Positions 1 to 8,699 of a stretch of DNA of 34,053 nucleotides are shown piece after piece. The DNA comes from CAZBEL01 sp964628055. GTDB lineage: Bacteria > Fidelibacterota > Marinisomatia > Marinisomatales > TCS56. Below the pieces are notes generated by a model, which searched no databases, was not told the DNA's origin, and saw nothing but the letters and a program-made list of their open reading frames with translations. How positions within the stretch are numbered: the first letter of the stretch is position 1; each line of letters opens with the position of its first letter. The translations under genes were made by a program, and so were the position numbers. The DNA is taken from NCBI GenBank assembly GCA_964628055.1, contig CAZVNL010000025.1, positions 1 through 34,053 of the forward strand. The letters are read 5' to 3'.

Positions 1-134
1 ATCAGGTATTTTTTGGCATTAAACAGAATGTTGCACTTACTACTTGAATCCAGGATGGTTACAATAAAGAATTTTTGGCAAAAAAGAAATCAAAAAATAA
101 TCTTTCTTTCCCCAAAAATCCGCAAAGTCAAATC

Positions 135-211
135 TGGTCGGAGCGGCGGGATTTGAACCCGCGACCCCCTGAACCCCATTCAGGTGCGCTGCCGGGCTAC
201 GCCACGCTCCG
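135..211 (-). tRNA. tRNA-Pro (anticodon GGG)
   Basis: Read on the minus strand this folds as a full cloverleaf: a 7-bp acceptor stem (CGGAGCG with CGCTCCG), discriminator A, a standard T-arm (GGTTCAAATC), and a CCTGA/TCAGG anticodon stem whose loop ATGGGGT gives anticodon GGG. The CCA tail is encoded (135-137), unlike the other three tRNAs here. It lies downstream of the MerR gene, with its own probable promoter between them. Confidence 0.95.
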
Positions 212-264
212 CATTTGTGCAAATCTTAAACCGTTTTGCTGTTCGAATTTAACCTGGAACGACT

Positions 265-295
265 ATTATAGGTAAGCACGATTAGGTCGCACCAA
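265..295 (-). promoter_or_regulatory. Probable sigma-70 promoter for tRNA-Pro
   Basis: A perfect TATAAT (270-265) lies about 50 bases upstream of the tRNA on the minus strand. A TTGGTG -35 candidate (295-290) sits immediately after the MerR stop codon. The 19-base spacer is longer than ideal, so the -10 box is the stronger part of the call. Confidence 0.45.
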
Positions 296-703
296 TCAAC
301 CACTGCGGACGGTATCCAGGAGGGCTTCCAGTTCTTGGCGAACCTTCTGAAGCAGGTTGCGATCCACCCTGGCAACGGGTGGTGACGGACTCGCTGCCAC
401 TTCCTCCCTTGGCGGTTCTTGGACGGTTTGTTCCGCTAACAATTGTCGTCGGGCTCCTTCAATAGTAAACTTCCGTTCATAAAGTAATTCTTTAATGTGC
501 CGCAATAATTCGACTTCTTTTTGCCGATAGATACGATTGCCCGCCTTATTTTTAGGCGGCGATAGCTGGGAGAATTCCGTTTCCCAATAGCGCAAAACAT
601 AGGGTTTGAGATCCAACATCCGGCTCACTTCCCCGATGGAATAATATAATTTTTTTATGGGTTTAGGTGCTCGAGTCAACGCTTCTGCCTGCCAATGAGT
701 CAA
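296..703 (-). CDS. MerR-family transcriptional regulator
   Basis: This 135-residue protein has a winged-helix MerR domain at about residues 18-90: an IGEVSRMLDL helix, then VLRYWETEF, then GNRIYRQKEVELL, which are the usual MerR DNA-binding signatures. A Pro/Ala-rich linker follows (about 95-110) and then a short C-terminal helix able to dimerise. There is no metal- or drug-binding domain, so the effector, if any, cannot be named. The first in-frame start is a TTG at 703 without a clear Shine-Dalgarno site; a second TTG eight codons on is possible. It follows ald by 44 bases and precedes tRNA-Pro. A small MerR protein beside tRNA-Pro also occurs in some Deltaproteobacteria. The family assignment is secure; its targets are unknown. 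Confidence 0.85.
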   Translation of the reverse strand: MTHWQAEALTRAPKPIKKLYYSIGEVSRMLDLKPYVLRYWETEFSQLSPPKNKAGNRIYRQKEVELLRHIKELLYERKFTIEGARRQLLAEQTVQEPPREEVAASPSPPVARVDRNLLQKVRQELEALLDTVRSG

Positions 704-747
704 TTTATTTTAAGGGTTTTATGGCATCCCTCCAATAGAATTTCTAC

Positions 748-1866
748 TTAACTGGCCAGAGCTTCTTCCGGGGGAACATAATCCAGGCCAAAAGCCGCGG
801 CCACAGCGCCATACGTTACCTGCTCCTGGTAAATATTCAAACCAGTGAGTAAGGAGTGGTTGTTCTTTAACGCTTCCGGGATACCCTGGTCGGCCAACTC
901 CTTCAAATAGGGAATCGTGGCGTTGGTGAGGGCCACGGTGGACGTCATGGGAACGGCTCCGGGCATATTGGCAACGCCGTAATGGATAATGTCATCGATA
1001 ACGTAGATGGGGTTCTCGTGTGTGGTGGGTCGACTGGTCTCTACGCATCCCCCCTGGTCCACGGCCACATCTACAATTACGCTACGCGGTTTCATCGTTT
1101 TTACCATCTCCCGCGTGACCAACTTAGGGGCTTTGGCTCCCGGAATCAACACAGCCCCAATCAGGAGATCCGTGCGGGGTAACAATTCCGATAAGTTGTA
1201 ACGGTTACTATAGATGGTGGTCACGTTCTTAGGCATGATTTCATCTAAGTAGCGTAAGCGGTTTAGGTTGGTATCTAAAATATAGACTCTGGCTCCCAAG
1301 CCCGCAGCAATGTAAGCCGCATTGGTTCCTACGACTCCGCCCCCTAAAATGGTGACAGTGGCCGGTTCTACCCCGGGAACGCCCCCTAACAGCACTCCCC
1401 GGCCTCCCTGGGCAAATTCCAGGTATTTAGCCCCTTCTTGTACGGCCAAGCGCCCGGCAACTTCACTCATGGGAACCAATAAGGGCAAGGTACCGTCGGA
1501 GGACATGATCGTCTCATAGGCAATGGCGGTGGCTCCAGACTGCAAGAAAGACCAGGTTAACTCTTCGGAAGCGGCAAAATGAAAGTAAGTGAACATAGAT
1601 AGCTCCGGGCGGAGCATTGCCAACTCCACCGGTTGCGGCTCCTTCACTTTCACGATCAGGTCGGCCTGTTGGAAGATTTCTTCCGGCGTATCTACTATTC
1701 GACACCCCACAGCTTCATATTCTGCATTGCTGAGACCACTGGCCAGACCAGCCTCTTTTTCCACCAGAACCTGGTGACCGTTTTGCGTTAATTCCAGGGC
1801 ACCCTGGGGGGTCAAGGCCACCCGTGTTTCATTGGCTTTTATTTCCTTAGGAACACCAATAACCAT
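748..1866 (-). CDS. ald: Alanine dehydrogenase
   Basis: NAD-dependent alanine dehydrogenase catalyses the reversible oxidative deamination of L-alanine to pyruvate and ammonia in the cytoplasm. At 372 residues it is the family's usual length. The N-terminus MVIGVPKEIKANETRVAL carries the substrate-binding Arg15. VKVKEPQ supplies the catalytic Lys (75) and YFHFAAS the catalytic His (96), matching K74/H95 of characterised enzymes. The Rossmann glycine motif ILGGGVVGTNAAY is near residues 171-183. The gene follows pnp by 19 bases in the same direction and is probably co-transcribed with it, a link between amino-acid catabolism and the translation operon with no obvious functional reason. The assignment is very secure. 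Confidence 0.97.
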   Translation of the reverse strand: MVIGVPKEIKANETRVALTPQGALELTQNGHQVLVEKEAGLASGLSNAEYEAVGCRIVDTPEEIFQQADLIVKVKEPQPVELAMLRPELSMFTYFHFAASEELTWSFLQSGATAIAYETIMSSDGTLPLLVPMSEVAGRLAVQEGAKYLEFAQGGRGVLLGGVPGVEPATVTILGGGVVGTNAAYIAAGLGARVYILDTNLNRLRYLDEIMPKNVTTIYSNRYNLSELLPRTDLLIGAVLIPGAKAPKLVTREMVKTMKPRSVIVDVAVDQGGCVETSRPTTHENPIYVIDDIIHYGVANMPGAVPMTSTVALTNATIPYLKELADQGIPEALKNNHSLLTGLNIYQEQVTYGAVAAAFGLDYVPPEEALAS

Positions 1867-1885
1867 GATTATCCTTTAACTTGGG

Positions 1886-4048
1886 TTAATAACGTTTGGG
1901 CCGGAAGGGGCGTTTATGTTGTCGATCGCCGTGGTGTGGTCGCGGTCGACGTTGCGGCGGCCGGTAATTTTCCGGTTTGGGCATGAGGGCCTTCATGCTA
2001 AAATCATAACGTCCCTGATCATCCACGCGGATCAATTTCACCTTCACGATGTCCCCCGGTTTTACCACGTCCTCAACACGTTCGGTGCGATTCCAGTCTA
2101 ATTCTGAAATATGAACCATCCCCTCACGACCGGGTGTGAATTCCACGAAGGCGCCAAAGGACATGATGCGGGTGACTACCGCATCGAAGACCATTCCTAT
2201 CTCTGGCTCCATAGTAATAGCACGGACCAATTCCATGGCGTGCCGACATTTCGCTTCGTCATGACCGGATATGGTAACCGTGCCATCGTCATCCACCTCA
2301 ATGCTACATTCTGTATCAGCAATAATTTTTTTAATGGTTTTTCCGCCCGGCCCGATGAGTTCCCCGATCTTGGTAATGTCGATTTGCAAGGACATGATCC
2401 GAGGAGCGTAAGGAGAAATATTCGGACGGGGTTCGGCAATTTCCTGTTCCATGAGGTCAAGAATATGGTAGCGACCTTCCCGGGCTTGCTCCAAGGCTTC
2501 CCGCAATAATTCTACCGAAATGCCTTCAATCTTCAGGTCCAGTTGAATCGCCGTAATGCCCTTCCGCGTCCCGGCAACTTTGAAGTCCATATCACCTAAA
2601 TGATCTTCGGCGCCTAAAATATCACTAAGGATCACGTAACGCTCACCATCATAGATAAGCCCCATAGCAATCCCAGCAACATGACACTTAGTAGGGACAC
2701 CAGCGTCCATGAGACACAGCGACCCCCCGCAGACGGAAGCCATGGAACTGGAACCGTTTGATTCCAGGATTTCCGCTACAATCCGGATCGTGTAGGGGAA
2801 ATCCTCATAGTTCGGTAAAACCGGTTTCAAGGCTCTTTCGACTAAATGACCGTGGCCAATTTCCCGTCGGCTGGTGAAACCAATCCGGCCCACTTCACCG
2901 ACACTATACGGGGGAAAATTGTAATGTAACATGTAGTTTTTCTTGTGGTCACTCTCCATGTCGTCAACGATCTGTTCGTCCCGCTTTGATCCCAAGGTTA
3001 ATACGGCCAGGGCCTGGGTCTCCCCTCTGGTGAACAAGGCCGAACCGTGGGTACGCGGTAAGAAACCCGCTTCAATCGTTATAGGACGAATGTCCTTGGT
3101 GGAACGTCCGTCGAGGCGCAGGCCCGCGGTCAAAATACGCTCCCGCATATCCTCCTTGATCCGTTCCATGATCACGTTTTTAATTTCCTGTTCGCGTTCA
3201 GGATAGGTCTCTTCCAGAGTCTGAATGGTGTCTTCAATTAAACGGTCTATTTCCGTCTCTCTACTGATTTTATCCCGATTTTTAACCACCGTGGCCAATT
3301 GATTTTCAATATGTTTCAGCACGGCTGTTTTCAGCGCTTCATCTTCTTCCACCTTCGGCAGGGGCCGTTTTTGCACGTCAAAGTCAGCGATAAGGCGTTT
3401 TTGCAATTCGATAATGTCACGGATGCTGGTGTGGGCGAATTCCAGGGCTCGCACAAAAAGATCCTCGGAGATTTCGTGTGCTTCCCCTTCTACCATCACC
3501 ACACTCTTTTCATTTCCCGAAACCACGAGTTCCAGTTCGGAGATATTGATCTGTTCTATGGTAGGGTTAATAACCAATTCCCCATCGATCCGGCCTACCC
3601 TTACGGTGGCAATGGGGCCGTTCCAGGGGATGTCGGAAATCATGAGAGCGGCAGAAGCTCCAATTCCAGCCAGGATATCGGCGCTATTCACTCCGTCGCT
3701 GGCCAGAGCGGTAATAATGACCTGGGTTTCGTTCCGAAAGTTCTTCGGGAAGAGCGGACGAATAGGACGATCCGTTAAGCGACTGGTGAGAACCTCTTTT
3801 TCGGAAGGACGCGCCTCGCGTTTGAAAAAACCACCGGGGATTTTCCCGCCTGCATACTGACGCTCGCGGTACTCCACATGGAGGGGAAAATAGTCAATAT
3901 CTTCACGAACGTTACTGGAGGCGTTGACCGCTGTTAAGACCGTCGTTTCCCCGTAAGTGACCAGTACAGCACCAGCCGATTGGCGGGCCACATGACCGGT
4001 GGACAACGAAAGCGTCCGTCCACCGATCTCAATTTCATGTTTTATCAT
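1886..4048 (-). CDS. pnp: Polyribonucleotide nucleotidyltransferase (PNPase)
   Basis: PNPase degrades RNA 3' to 5' using phosphate, and can add tails in reverse; in many bacteria it works in the degradosome. The 720-residue protein has the expected order: a first RNase PH domain (about 1-215), a helical linker, a second RNase PH domain (about 300-540) containing FTRGETQALAVLTLG and the catalytic region SDILGAEDHLGDMDFKVAG, a KH domain with IGPGGKTIKKI (about 563-573) and an S1 domain with FGAFVEFTPGREGMVHISEL. The tail is short, basic and Pro/Arg-rich, which is common and may bind RNA. It begins 14 bases after rpsO, the usual rpsO-pnp pairing. Autoregulation through the leader, as in E. coli, is possible but not visible here. 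Confidence 0.98.
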   Translation of the reverse strand: MIKHEIEIGGRTLSLSTGHVARQSAGAVLVTYGETTVLTAVNASSNVREDIDYFPLHVEYRERQYAGGKIPGGFFKREARPSEKEVLTSRLTDRPIRPLFPKNFRNETQVIITALASDGVNSADILAGIGASAALMISDIPWNGPIATVRVGRIDGELVINPTIEQINISELELVVSGNEKSVVMVEGEAHEISEDLFVRALEFAHTSIRDIIELQKRLIADFDVQKRPLPKVEEDEALKTAVLKHIENQLATVVKNRDKISRETEIDRLIEDTIQTLEETYPEREQEIKNVIMERIKEDMRERILTAGLRLDGRSTKDIRPITIEAGFLPRTHGSALFTRGETQALAVLTLGSKRDEQIVDDMESDHKKNYMLHYNFPPYSVGEVGRIGFTSRREIGHGHLVERALKPVLPNYEDFPYTIRIVAEILESNGSSSMASVCGGSLCLMDAGVPTKCHVAGIAMGLIYDGERYVILSDILGAEDHLGDMDFKVAGTRKGITAIQLDLKIEGISVELLREALEQAREGRYHILDLMEQEIAEPRPNISPYAPRIMSLQIDITKIGELIGPGGKTIKKIIADTECSIEVDDDGTVTISGHDEAKCRHAMELVRAITMEPEIGMVFDAVVTRIMSFGAFVEFTPGREGMVHISELDWNRTERVEDVVKPGDIVKVKLIRVDDQGRYDFSMKALMPKPENYRPPQRRPRPHHGDRQHKRPFRPKRY

Positions 4049-4062
4049 TAATAGTTTACCTT

Positions 4063-4332
4063 TTATCCTCTTATTTTTAGTTTCTTAATTAGATTTACGT
4101 AAGCATTGGGATTCACCCGGCGTAGGTATTTCAGTAACTTTCTACGCTTGGCCACCAACATCACCAATCCCCGACGGGAATGGTGGTCCTTTTTATTGAT
4201 TTTCACATGCTGGGTTAGATCCCGAATGCGCTGGGTTAATAAAGCAATTTGAACTTCCGGGTTCCCGGTGTCTTTGTTATCCTGTCCAAATTGTTCTACA
4301 ATTTCTCGAATTTTTTCCTTACTAAGTGGCAT
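4063..4332 (-). CDS. rpsO: 30S ribosomal protein S15
   Basis: S15 binds the central domain of 16S rRNA and helps form the platform of the small subunit. The 89-residue product is the standard length and has the family signatures GNPEVQIALLTQRIRDLT, HHSRRGL and RRKLLKYLRR. An upstream GTG at 4338 could also be read as a start, but it overlaps the AGGAG Shine-Dalgarno site; the ATG at 4332 has that site 5 bases upstream and gives the canonical MPLSKEK N-terminus, so it is chosen. The SD overlaps the ribF stop codon, suggesting translational coupling. pnp follows directly. Confidence 0.97.
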   Translation of the reverse strand: MPLSKEKIREIVEQFGQDNKDTGNPEVQIALLTQRIRDLTQHVKINKKDHHSRRGLVMLVAKRRKLLKYLRRVNPNAYVNLIKKLKIRG

Positions 4333-4340
4333 AAGCACTC

Positions 4341-5276
4341 CTATTGGTATTTGGCCAGTAATTGCTTACAGATACGACGATCCTCTCGTAACTGTTGTTT
4401 TAAATGTTCAGCGTCAATAAACTTTTTCTCATCACGAATTCGTTCTAGAAACTCTACCCGAATCTCCCGATCATATAGATCGACTAACTGTTTGTGAAAG
4501 AAATGAACTTCCATTACAAAATCGCCATCACCAAAGGTAGGTCGAACACCTAAATTACACATACCATATAGATTATTACCATTAATCCTTCCCCGGGTAA
4601 GATAGACCCCATTTTTCGGTAACAACTGCATTTTTTCCATGGGAATGAAGTTGGCTGTAGGAAACTCCAACAATCGGCCCCGACCCGACCCGTGAACTAC
4701 GCGCGCCGGAAAGCCATACACCCAACCTAACTCAAAAGAAGCCCGACGGACATATCCTTCCTGAATGAGATGACGAATATGCGTACTGGAAATAATGACG
4801 TTTTCATCGTGTACCGGCGCCACAATCTCCACTGTAATTCCCTGCTGCTCGCCATAATGGAATAAAAAATCAGGGGATCCCTCCCGCTGGTAGCCGAAAT
4901 GGTGATCGTAACCGATGACTACGTGGCGTGGGTGAAATTGCCTGACAACAACGGTTTGAAGAAACGTCTCGGCTGACATTCTTGAAAACTCAATATTAAA
5001 AGGAATAATCACCACCACGTCCAAGTGCAAAGTTGCCAATAACTTCAATTTCTCATCGATACTTAAAATCATTGGGAGTGTATTTTTCGGATCGAGTACA
5101 TGGCGGGGATGGGGATCAAAAGTAATGAGCGCCGAGGGAACCGCGTTTGCCTGGGCAAGGGTAGTAACCTTTTTCACAATTTCCTGATGTCCCCGATGGA
5201 GGCCATCGAACGTACCGACGGTCAGAATGCTCGCTTTTAGGGTAGGAATATTGTTTAACTGGCGGTAGACATCCAT
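4341..5276 (-). CDS. ribF: Bifunctional riboflavin kinase / FMN adenylyltransferase
   Basis: RibF phosphorylates riboflavin to FMN and adenylylates FMN to FAD. The 311-residue protein starts with a nucleotidyltransferase domain (TVGTFDGLHRGHQEIV, about residues 20-35; the ISSTHIRHLI motif, about 160-170). A C-terminal riboflavin kinase domain contains GRGRLLEFPTANF (about 198-210) and the PTFGDGDFVMEVHF segment. The start overlaps the end of truB by 22 bases. The truB-ribF-rpsO order is a very widespread bacterial arrangement. No FMN riboswitch is present, so expression probably follows the operon. Confidence 0.96.
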   Translation of the reverse strand: MDVYRQLNNIPTLKASILTVGTFDGLHRGHQEIVKKVTTLAQANAVPSALITFDPHPRHVLDPKNTLPMILSIDEKLKLLATLHLDVVVIIPFNIEFSRMSAETFLQTVVVRQFHPRHVVIGYDHHFGYQREGSPDFLFHYGEQQGITVEIVAPVHDENVIISSTHIRHLIQEGYVRRASFELGWVYGFPARVVHGSGRGRLLEFPTANFIPMEKMQLLPKNGVYLTRGRINGNNLYGMCNLGVRPTFGDGDFVMEVHFFHKQLVDLYDREIRVEFLERIRDEKKFIDAEHLKQQLREDRRICKQLLAKYQ

Positions 5277-5908
5277 TGTTGAGTAAGCGTTTCCAGGGTG
5301 ATGGCATCTTGGAGATGATACGGGCCCACACGGGTCCGCTTCAAGGCAACTAAATGCCCCACGGTACCCAGTGCACGGGCGATATCTTTACCTAATACCC
5401 GGATGTAAGTTCCCTTGGAACAAGTAACCTCAAACGTCAACAGGTAGGGTTCGTAGGCAATGAGCTTTAAGGACTTGATCTCGATCTTCACCGGTTTTCG
5501 ATCGATCGTGATTTGTTTACGCGCCAGTTTGTAGAGGGGAATACCCTTCACCTTTTTCGCCGAGAACATAGGCGGGGTTTGCTCCTGTTCGCCTACAAAA
5601 GCAGTTAGGCAAGTACGAATGGTTTCATTTGTAAGGTCAGCTACGGGTTGTACTGCGGTTACCTCCCCCTCCGGGTCTAATGTGGTGGTTTCAGTTCCCA
5701 ACTGTAACTTGGCTACGTACGTCTTGGCACTTTGAATCACGGAGGCCAGGCGTTTGGTATCCTTTCCCAAAGCCAGGACTAAAACCCCCTCGGCAAAGGA
5801 ATCAAGGGTACCCCCATGACCGACCTTACGTTCGCCTGTTATGGAGCGGACCTTTTTCACGACGTCAAAGGAGGTCCAGCCCACCGGTTTGTAAATGGGA
5901 AGGATCAT
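5255..5908 (-). CDS. truB: tRNA pseudouridine(55) synthase, short form
   Basis: TruB isomerises U55 in the T-loop of tRNAs to pseudouridine. The catalytic aspartate lies in GHGGTLDSFAEGVLVLALG (Asp36), and GTYIRVLGKDIARALG and LKRTRVGPY are further family motifs. At 217 residues it is about 90 shorter than the E. coli enzyme and ends soon after the catalytic core, so the C-terminal PUA-like RNA-binding domain is absent. Short TruB proteins of this kind are known in the Bacteroidetes/Chlorobi group, so this is not evidence of truncation. The start codon overlaps the rbfA stop (ATGA). Confidence 0.95.
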   Translation of the reverse strand: MILPIYKPVGWTSFDVVKKVRSITGERKVGHGGTLDSFAEGVLVLALGKDTKRLASVIQSAKTYVAKLQLGTETTTLDPEGEVTAVQPVADLTNETIRTCLTAFVGEQEQTPPMFSAKKVKGIPLYKLARKQITIDRKPVKIEIKSLKLIAYEPYLLTFEVTCSKGTYIRVLGKDIARALGTVGHLVALKRTRVGPYHLQDAITLETLTQQWMSTAS

Positions 5909-6273
5909 TTGGGCTTTTCGGTAGCGTGGATTTTTTTAAAGATCGTTTCCAGGTGTTCCTTGTAATCGAAGGTGTCGTCGTAGAAAAAAGTCAAGTCGGG
6001 GGTATTTTTCAGAGTGAGCTCCGGAGCCAGGAATTTTTTAAAGGCTTTTTTTAAGCGTTTAAATTCCTTTTGAATGTCTGCTCGGGATCGTAATGGTTTA
6101 ATAACACTGTAATAAATCTGGGCTTGTCGGAGGTCTGCTGTGAGGTTGACATGGGTAAACGTAATAAAACCAAGATGTGATAAATCAATATGCTTGGTAA
6201 CAATTTCCCCTAAGATGGCCTGGATTTGTTGCGCGACTCTGACGGTGCGCGGATACGGACGTTGCGGTTTCAA
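5905..6273 (-). CDS. rbfA: Ribosome-binding factor A
   Basis: RbfA binds the 30S subunit and supports 16S rRNA 5' end maturation. This 122-residue protein has the single KH-like fold of the family: VAQQIQAILGEIV near the N-terminus, the strand FITFTHVNLTADLRQAQIYY, and TPDLTFFYDDTFDYKEHLE near the C-terminus (compare the family motif PxLxFxxDxS). The start is a TTG overlapping the infB stop (TTGA), and the stop overlaps the truB ATG, so translation is probably coupled on both sides. Confidence is high because of both the motifs and the conserved infB-rbfA-truB order. Confidence 0.95.
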   Translation of the reverse strand: MKPQRPYPRTVRVAQQIQAILGEIVTKHIDLSHLGFITFTHVNLTADLRQAQIYYSVIKPLRSRADIQKEFKRLKKAFKKFLAPELTLKNTPDLTFFYDDTFDYKEHLETIFKKIHATEKPK

Positions 6274-8696
6274 TTGGTTTCAAGTGTCCTCTTCACGGTT
6301 TTGGTTTCATAGACTTCAATGATATCTCCTTCCACAAACTTATTAACACCTTCGAGAGCAATTCCGCATTCCAAGCCTTCCTTTACTTCCCTGACATCAT
6401 CCTGAAAACGCTTTAGCGAGCTAATAGCACCTTTGGCAATGGTTTCTCCATCCCGGATCAAACAAGCCGGTAAATTCCGGGCAATCGTCCCTTCCTCCAC
6501 TTTCGCACCAGCGATGAATCCTATCTTAGGAATTTTGAACTGGGTTAAGACTACGGCTCTTCCGGTAACCTTTTCAGTCGTTTCTGGTTCCAACATTCCT
6601 TCTAGGGCCAGGCGAACGTCTTCTACAGCATTATAGATCACATTGTAAGTTCGAATCTCCACACCCGCCTGTTTGGCCTGCAGTTTTGCGTTGGGGTCAA
6701 CCTGAACCTGGAAACCAATAATGACGGCATTGGAGGCCTCCGCTAAGAGTACATCTGACTCGGTGATCATTCCTACCGCCCGGTGGATAATTTGTACCCC
6801 CACCTCCTCGTTTTTAATCTTTTCTAAAGTCTCGGATAATGCTTCTACCGACCCATCCACATCGCCCTTCAATATGAGCGGCAGACTCTTAATCGCCCCT
6901 TCCTTGATCATGGCCGACATGGTGTCCAGGGAGTGGGAGATCATACGGCGGTGTTCGATTTCCCGTTTTAGGCGCTGTTGCCCCGCTGCAATGCGTTTCA
7001 AATCCCGTTCATTCTCCACCACGGCAAAGATGTCCGCCACCTGGGGAACCCGTTCAAAACCTAGAATTTGCACCGCGTCAGAGGGAACCGCTCCCTTAAT
7101 ACGTTGGTTGCGTTCGTTCATGATAGCCCGAACTTTCCCGGGGTAGTTGCTACAAAGGAATGGATCTCCCACGTGCAACGTCCCTTTTTGAATCAATACC
7201 GTAGCGATGGGTCCGTAACCCCGATCCAGCCGCGAGTCAATGACCGTTCCCCGGGCCAAGGTTTTGCGATTGGCCTTAAGCTCTAACACTTCCGCCTCTA
7301 ACAAGATGGATTGCATGAGTTCTGCCACCCCATCCCCATACTTGGCGGAAATGGGCACTGCCTGGACCTTGCCCCCCCAGTCTTCTACCAGAACATCGTG
7401 TTTAGAGAGTTCCCGCTTAACACGATCAAGATCGGCGTCGGGTAAGTCAATTTTATTGATAGCCACAATGAATGGAACTTCGGCAGCACGGGCATGGTTG
7501 ATGGCTTCTATGGTCTGGGGCATGACACCATCGTTCGCCGCCACCACCAGCACCACAATATCGGTAACGTAAGCACCCCGAGCCCGCATGGCGGTAAAGG
7601 CTTCATGTCCCGGGGTGTCTAAAAAGGTGATGGCTTTCCCATCGTCAACTTCCACCCGATAGGCCCCAATATGTTGAGTGATACCCCCTGATTCCCCAGC
7701 CACGATGTTCGACTTACGAATGTAGTCCAACAACGACGTTTTTCCGTGATCCACGTGACCCATAATCGTAACCACTGGCGCCCGCGGTTCAGCCTGTTCA
7801 CGATCGGCCTCCGTCTCTTCCAATGTGTATAATTCTGACCCTACTTCCGAAGCTTTGACGGCTTCATAGCCATACGCTTCGGCTAAAAGTTCAATGAGAT
7901 CCCATTCCAAACGCTGGTTGATGGTAGTTAATTTCCCTAAGGAAAGACATTCTTGAATGATGTCACTGGGATTGACATTTAACAGTTTCGCCAGTTCGTC
8001 CACTTTGGAGTATTCCGGTATTTCAATGTGCTCCCGCTGGTCAAGGGTCTCCGACTCTTCTACCGCTTTGGCTTTTTCCTTCTTGTAACTCTTCTTGCGG
8101 GATTTGGTCTCCATTTTGGAGAGGGTTTGGCGAACGGCTTCTTTCACACTCTTTTGGACCGGTTTTTCCTTTTTCGCCGTTTCTTGTGGTCTTGGGCGAC
8201 TGGCTCCCAGCCCAATTTGGGCTTCGATCTCTGATAGGTTAATTTTCTTTAATTTCCGTTTCGCCTTCGGCGGTGGGGCAGCCTTTACCTCTTTTTGTAC
8301 TTTCGCCTTTTCCCGGGCTTCTTTTTCCAAACGCTCCTTCTCGCGTCGTTCCTCTTCAGCCTTTCTCTCCGCTTCCGCCTGGGCCTTGGCCTTCTCCGCT
8401 TCCTCCAATCGCCGCTGTTCCTCTAAAGATAATAACTTCATTTTTCGATGAGCCCGCTGTTGTTCCCGGACGCGGGTTTGATGAATCTCCCGACGAACCA
8501 CTTCCTTCCGATAGCGATCAATACTGGCTTTATCTTTGGCAAACTCCGTTTGAATCAACTGGTAGGCTTCTTCATCCACCGGGGACATGTGGCTCTGAAC
8601 GTTGATATTCATCCGTTTCAAAAAGCTTAATATTTCCGTGTGAGAAATATTCAACTCCTTGGCAATTTGGAAGACGCGTATGGGACGGGCAGCCAT
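6270..8696 (-). CDS. infB: Translation initiation factor IF-2
   Basis: IF-2 is the GTPase that places initiator tRNA on the 30S subunit and promotes subunit joining. The 808-residue protein has an N-terminal IF2-N domain (IRVFQIAKELNISHTEIL), a long charged Lys/Glu/Ala-rich linker (about 65-215) and a second IF2-N-like segment (IPEYSKVDELAKLLNV). The GTPase domain follows with G1 GHVDHGKTSLLD (about 312-323), DTPGHEAF (about 360) and NKIDLP (about 412), then domains II-IV. A shorter isoform from an internal start, as in E. coli, is possible but not demonstrated. It starts 3 bases after nusA and overlaps rbfA by 4 bases. Confidence 0.98.
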   Translation of the reverse strand: MAARPIRVFQIAKELNISHTEILSFLKRMNINVQSHMSPVDEEAYQLIQTEFAKDKASIDRYRKEVVRREIHQTRVREQQRAHRKMKLLSLEEQRRLEEAEKAKAQAEAERKAEEERREKERLEKEAREKAKVQKEVKAAPPPKAKRKLKKINLSEIEAQIGLGASRPRPQETAKKEKPVQKSVKEAVRQTLSKMETKSRKKSYKKEKAKAVEESETLDQREHIEIPEYSKVDELAKLLNVNPSDIIQECLSLGKLTTINQRLEWDLIELLAEAYGYEAVKASEVGSELYTLEETEADREQAEPRAPVVTIMGHVDHGKTSLLDYIRKSNIVAGESGGITQHIGAYRVEVDDGKAITFLDTPGHEAFTAMRARGAYVTDIVVLVVAANDGVMPQTIEAINHARAAEVPFIVAINKIDLPDADLDRVKRELSKHDVLVEDWGGKVQAVPISAKYGDGVAELMQSILLEAEVLELKANRKTLARGTVIDSRLDRGYGPIATVLIQKGTLHVGDPFLCSNYPGKVRAIMNERNQRIKGAVPSDAVQILGFERVPQVADIFAVVENERDLKRIAAGQQRLKREIEHRRMISHSLDTMSAMIKEGAIKSLPLILKGDVDGSVEALSETLEKIKNEEVGVQIIHRAVGMITESDVLLAEASNAVIIGFQVQVDPNAKLQAKQAGVEIRTYNVIYNAVEDVRLALEGMLEPETTEKVTGRAVVLTQFKIPKIGFIAGAKVEEGTIARNLPACLIRDGETIAKGAISSLKRFQDDVREVKEGLECGIALEGVNKFVEGDIIEVYETKTVKRTLETN

Positions 8697-8699
8697 CAG

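Noticed and set aside
3299..3778. Long plus-strand open frames opposite pnp, and similar ones opposite infB, nusA, recA and dnaX.
   Set aside because: They are antisense shadows of conserved genes, with no ribosome-binding sites and compositions that mirror the real frame.
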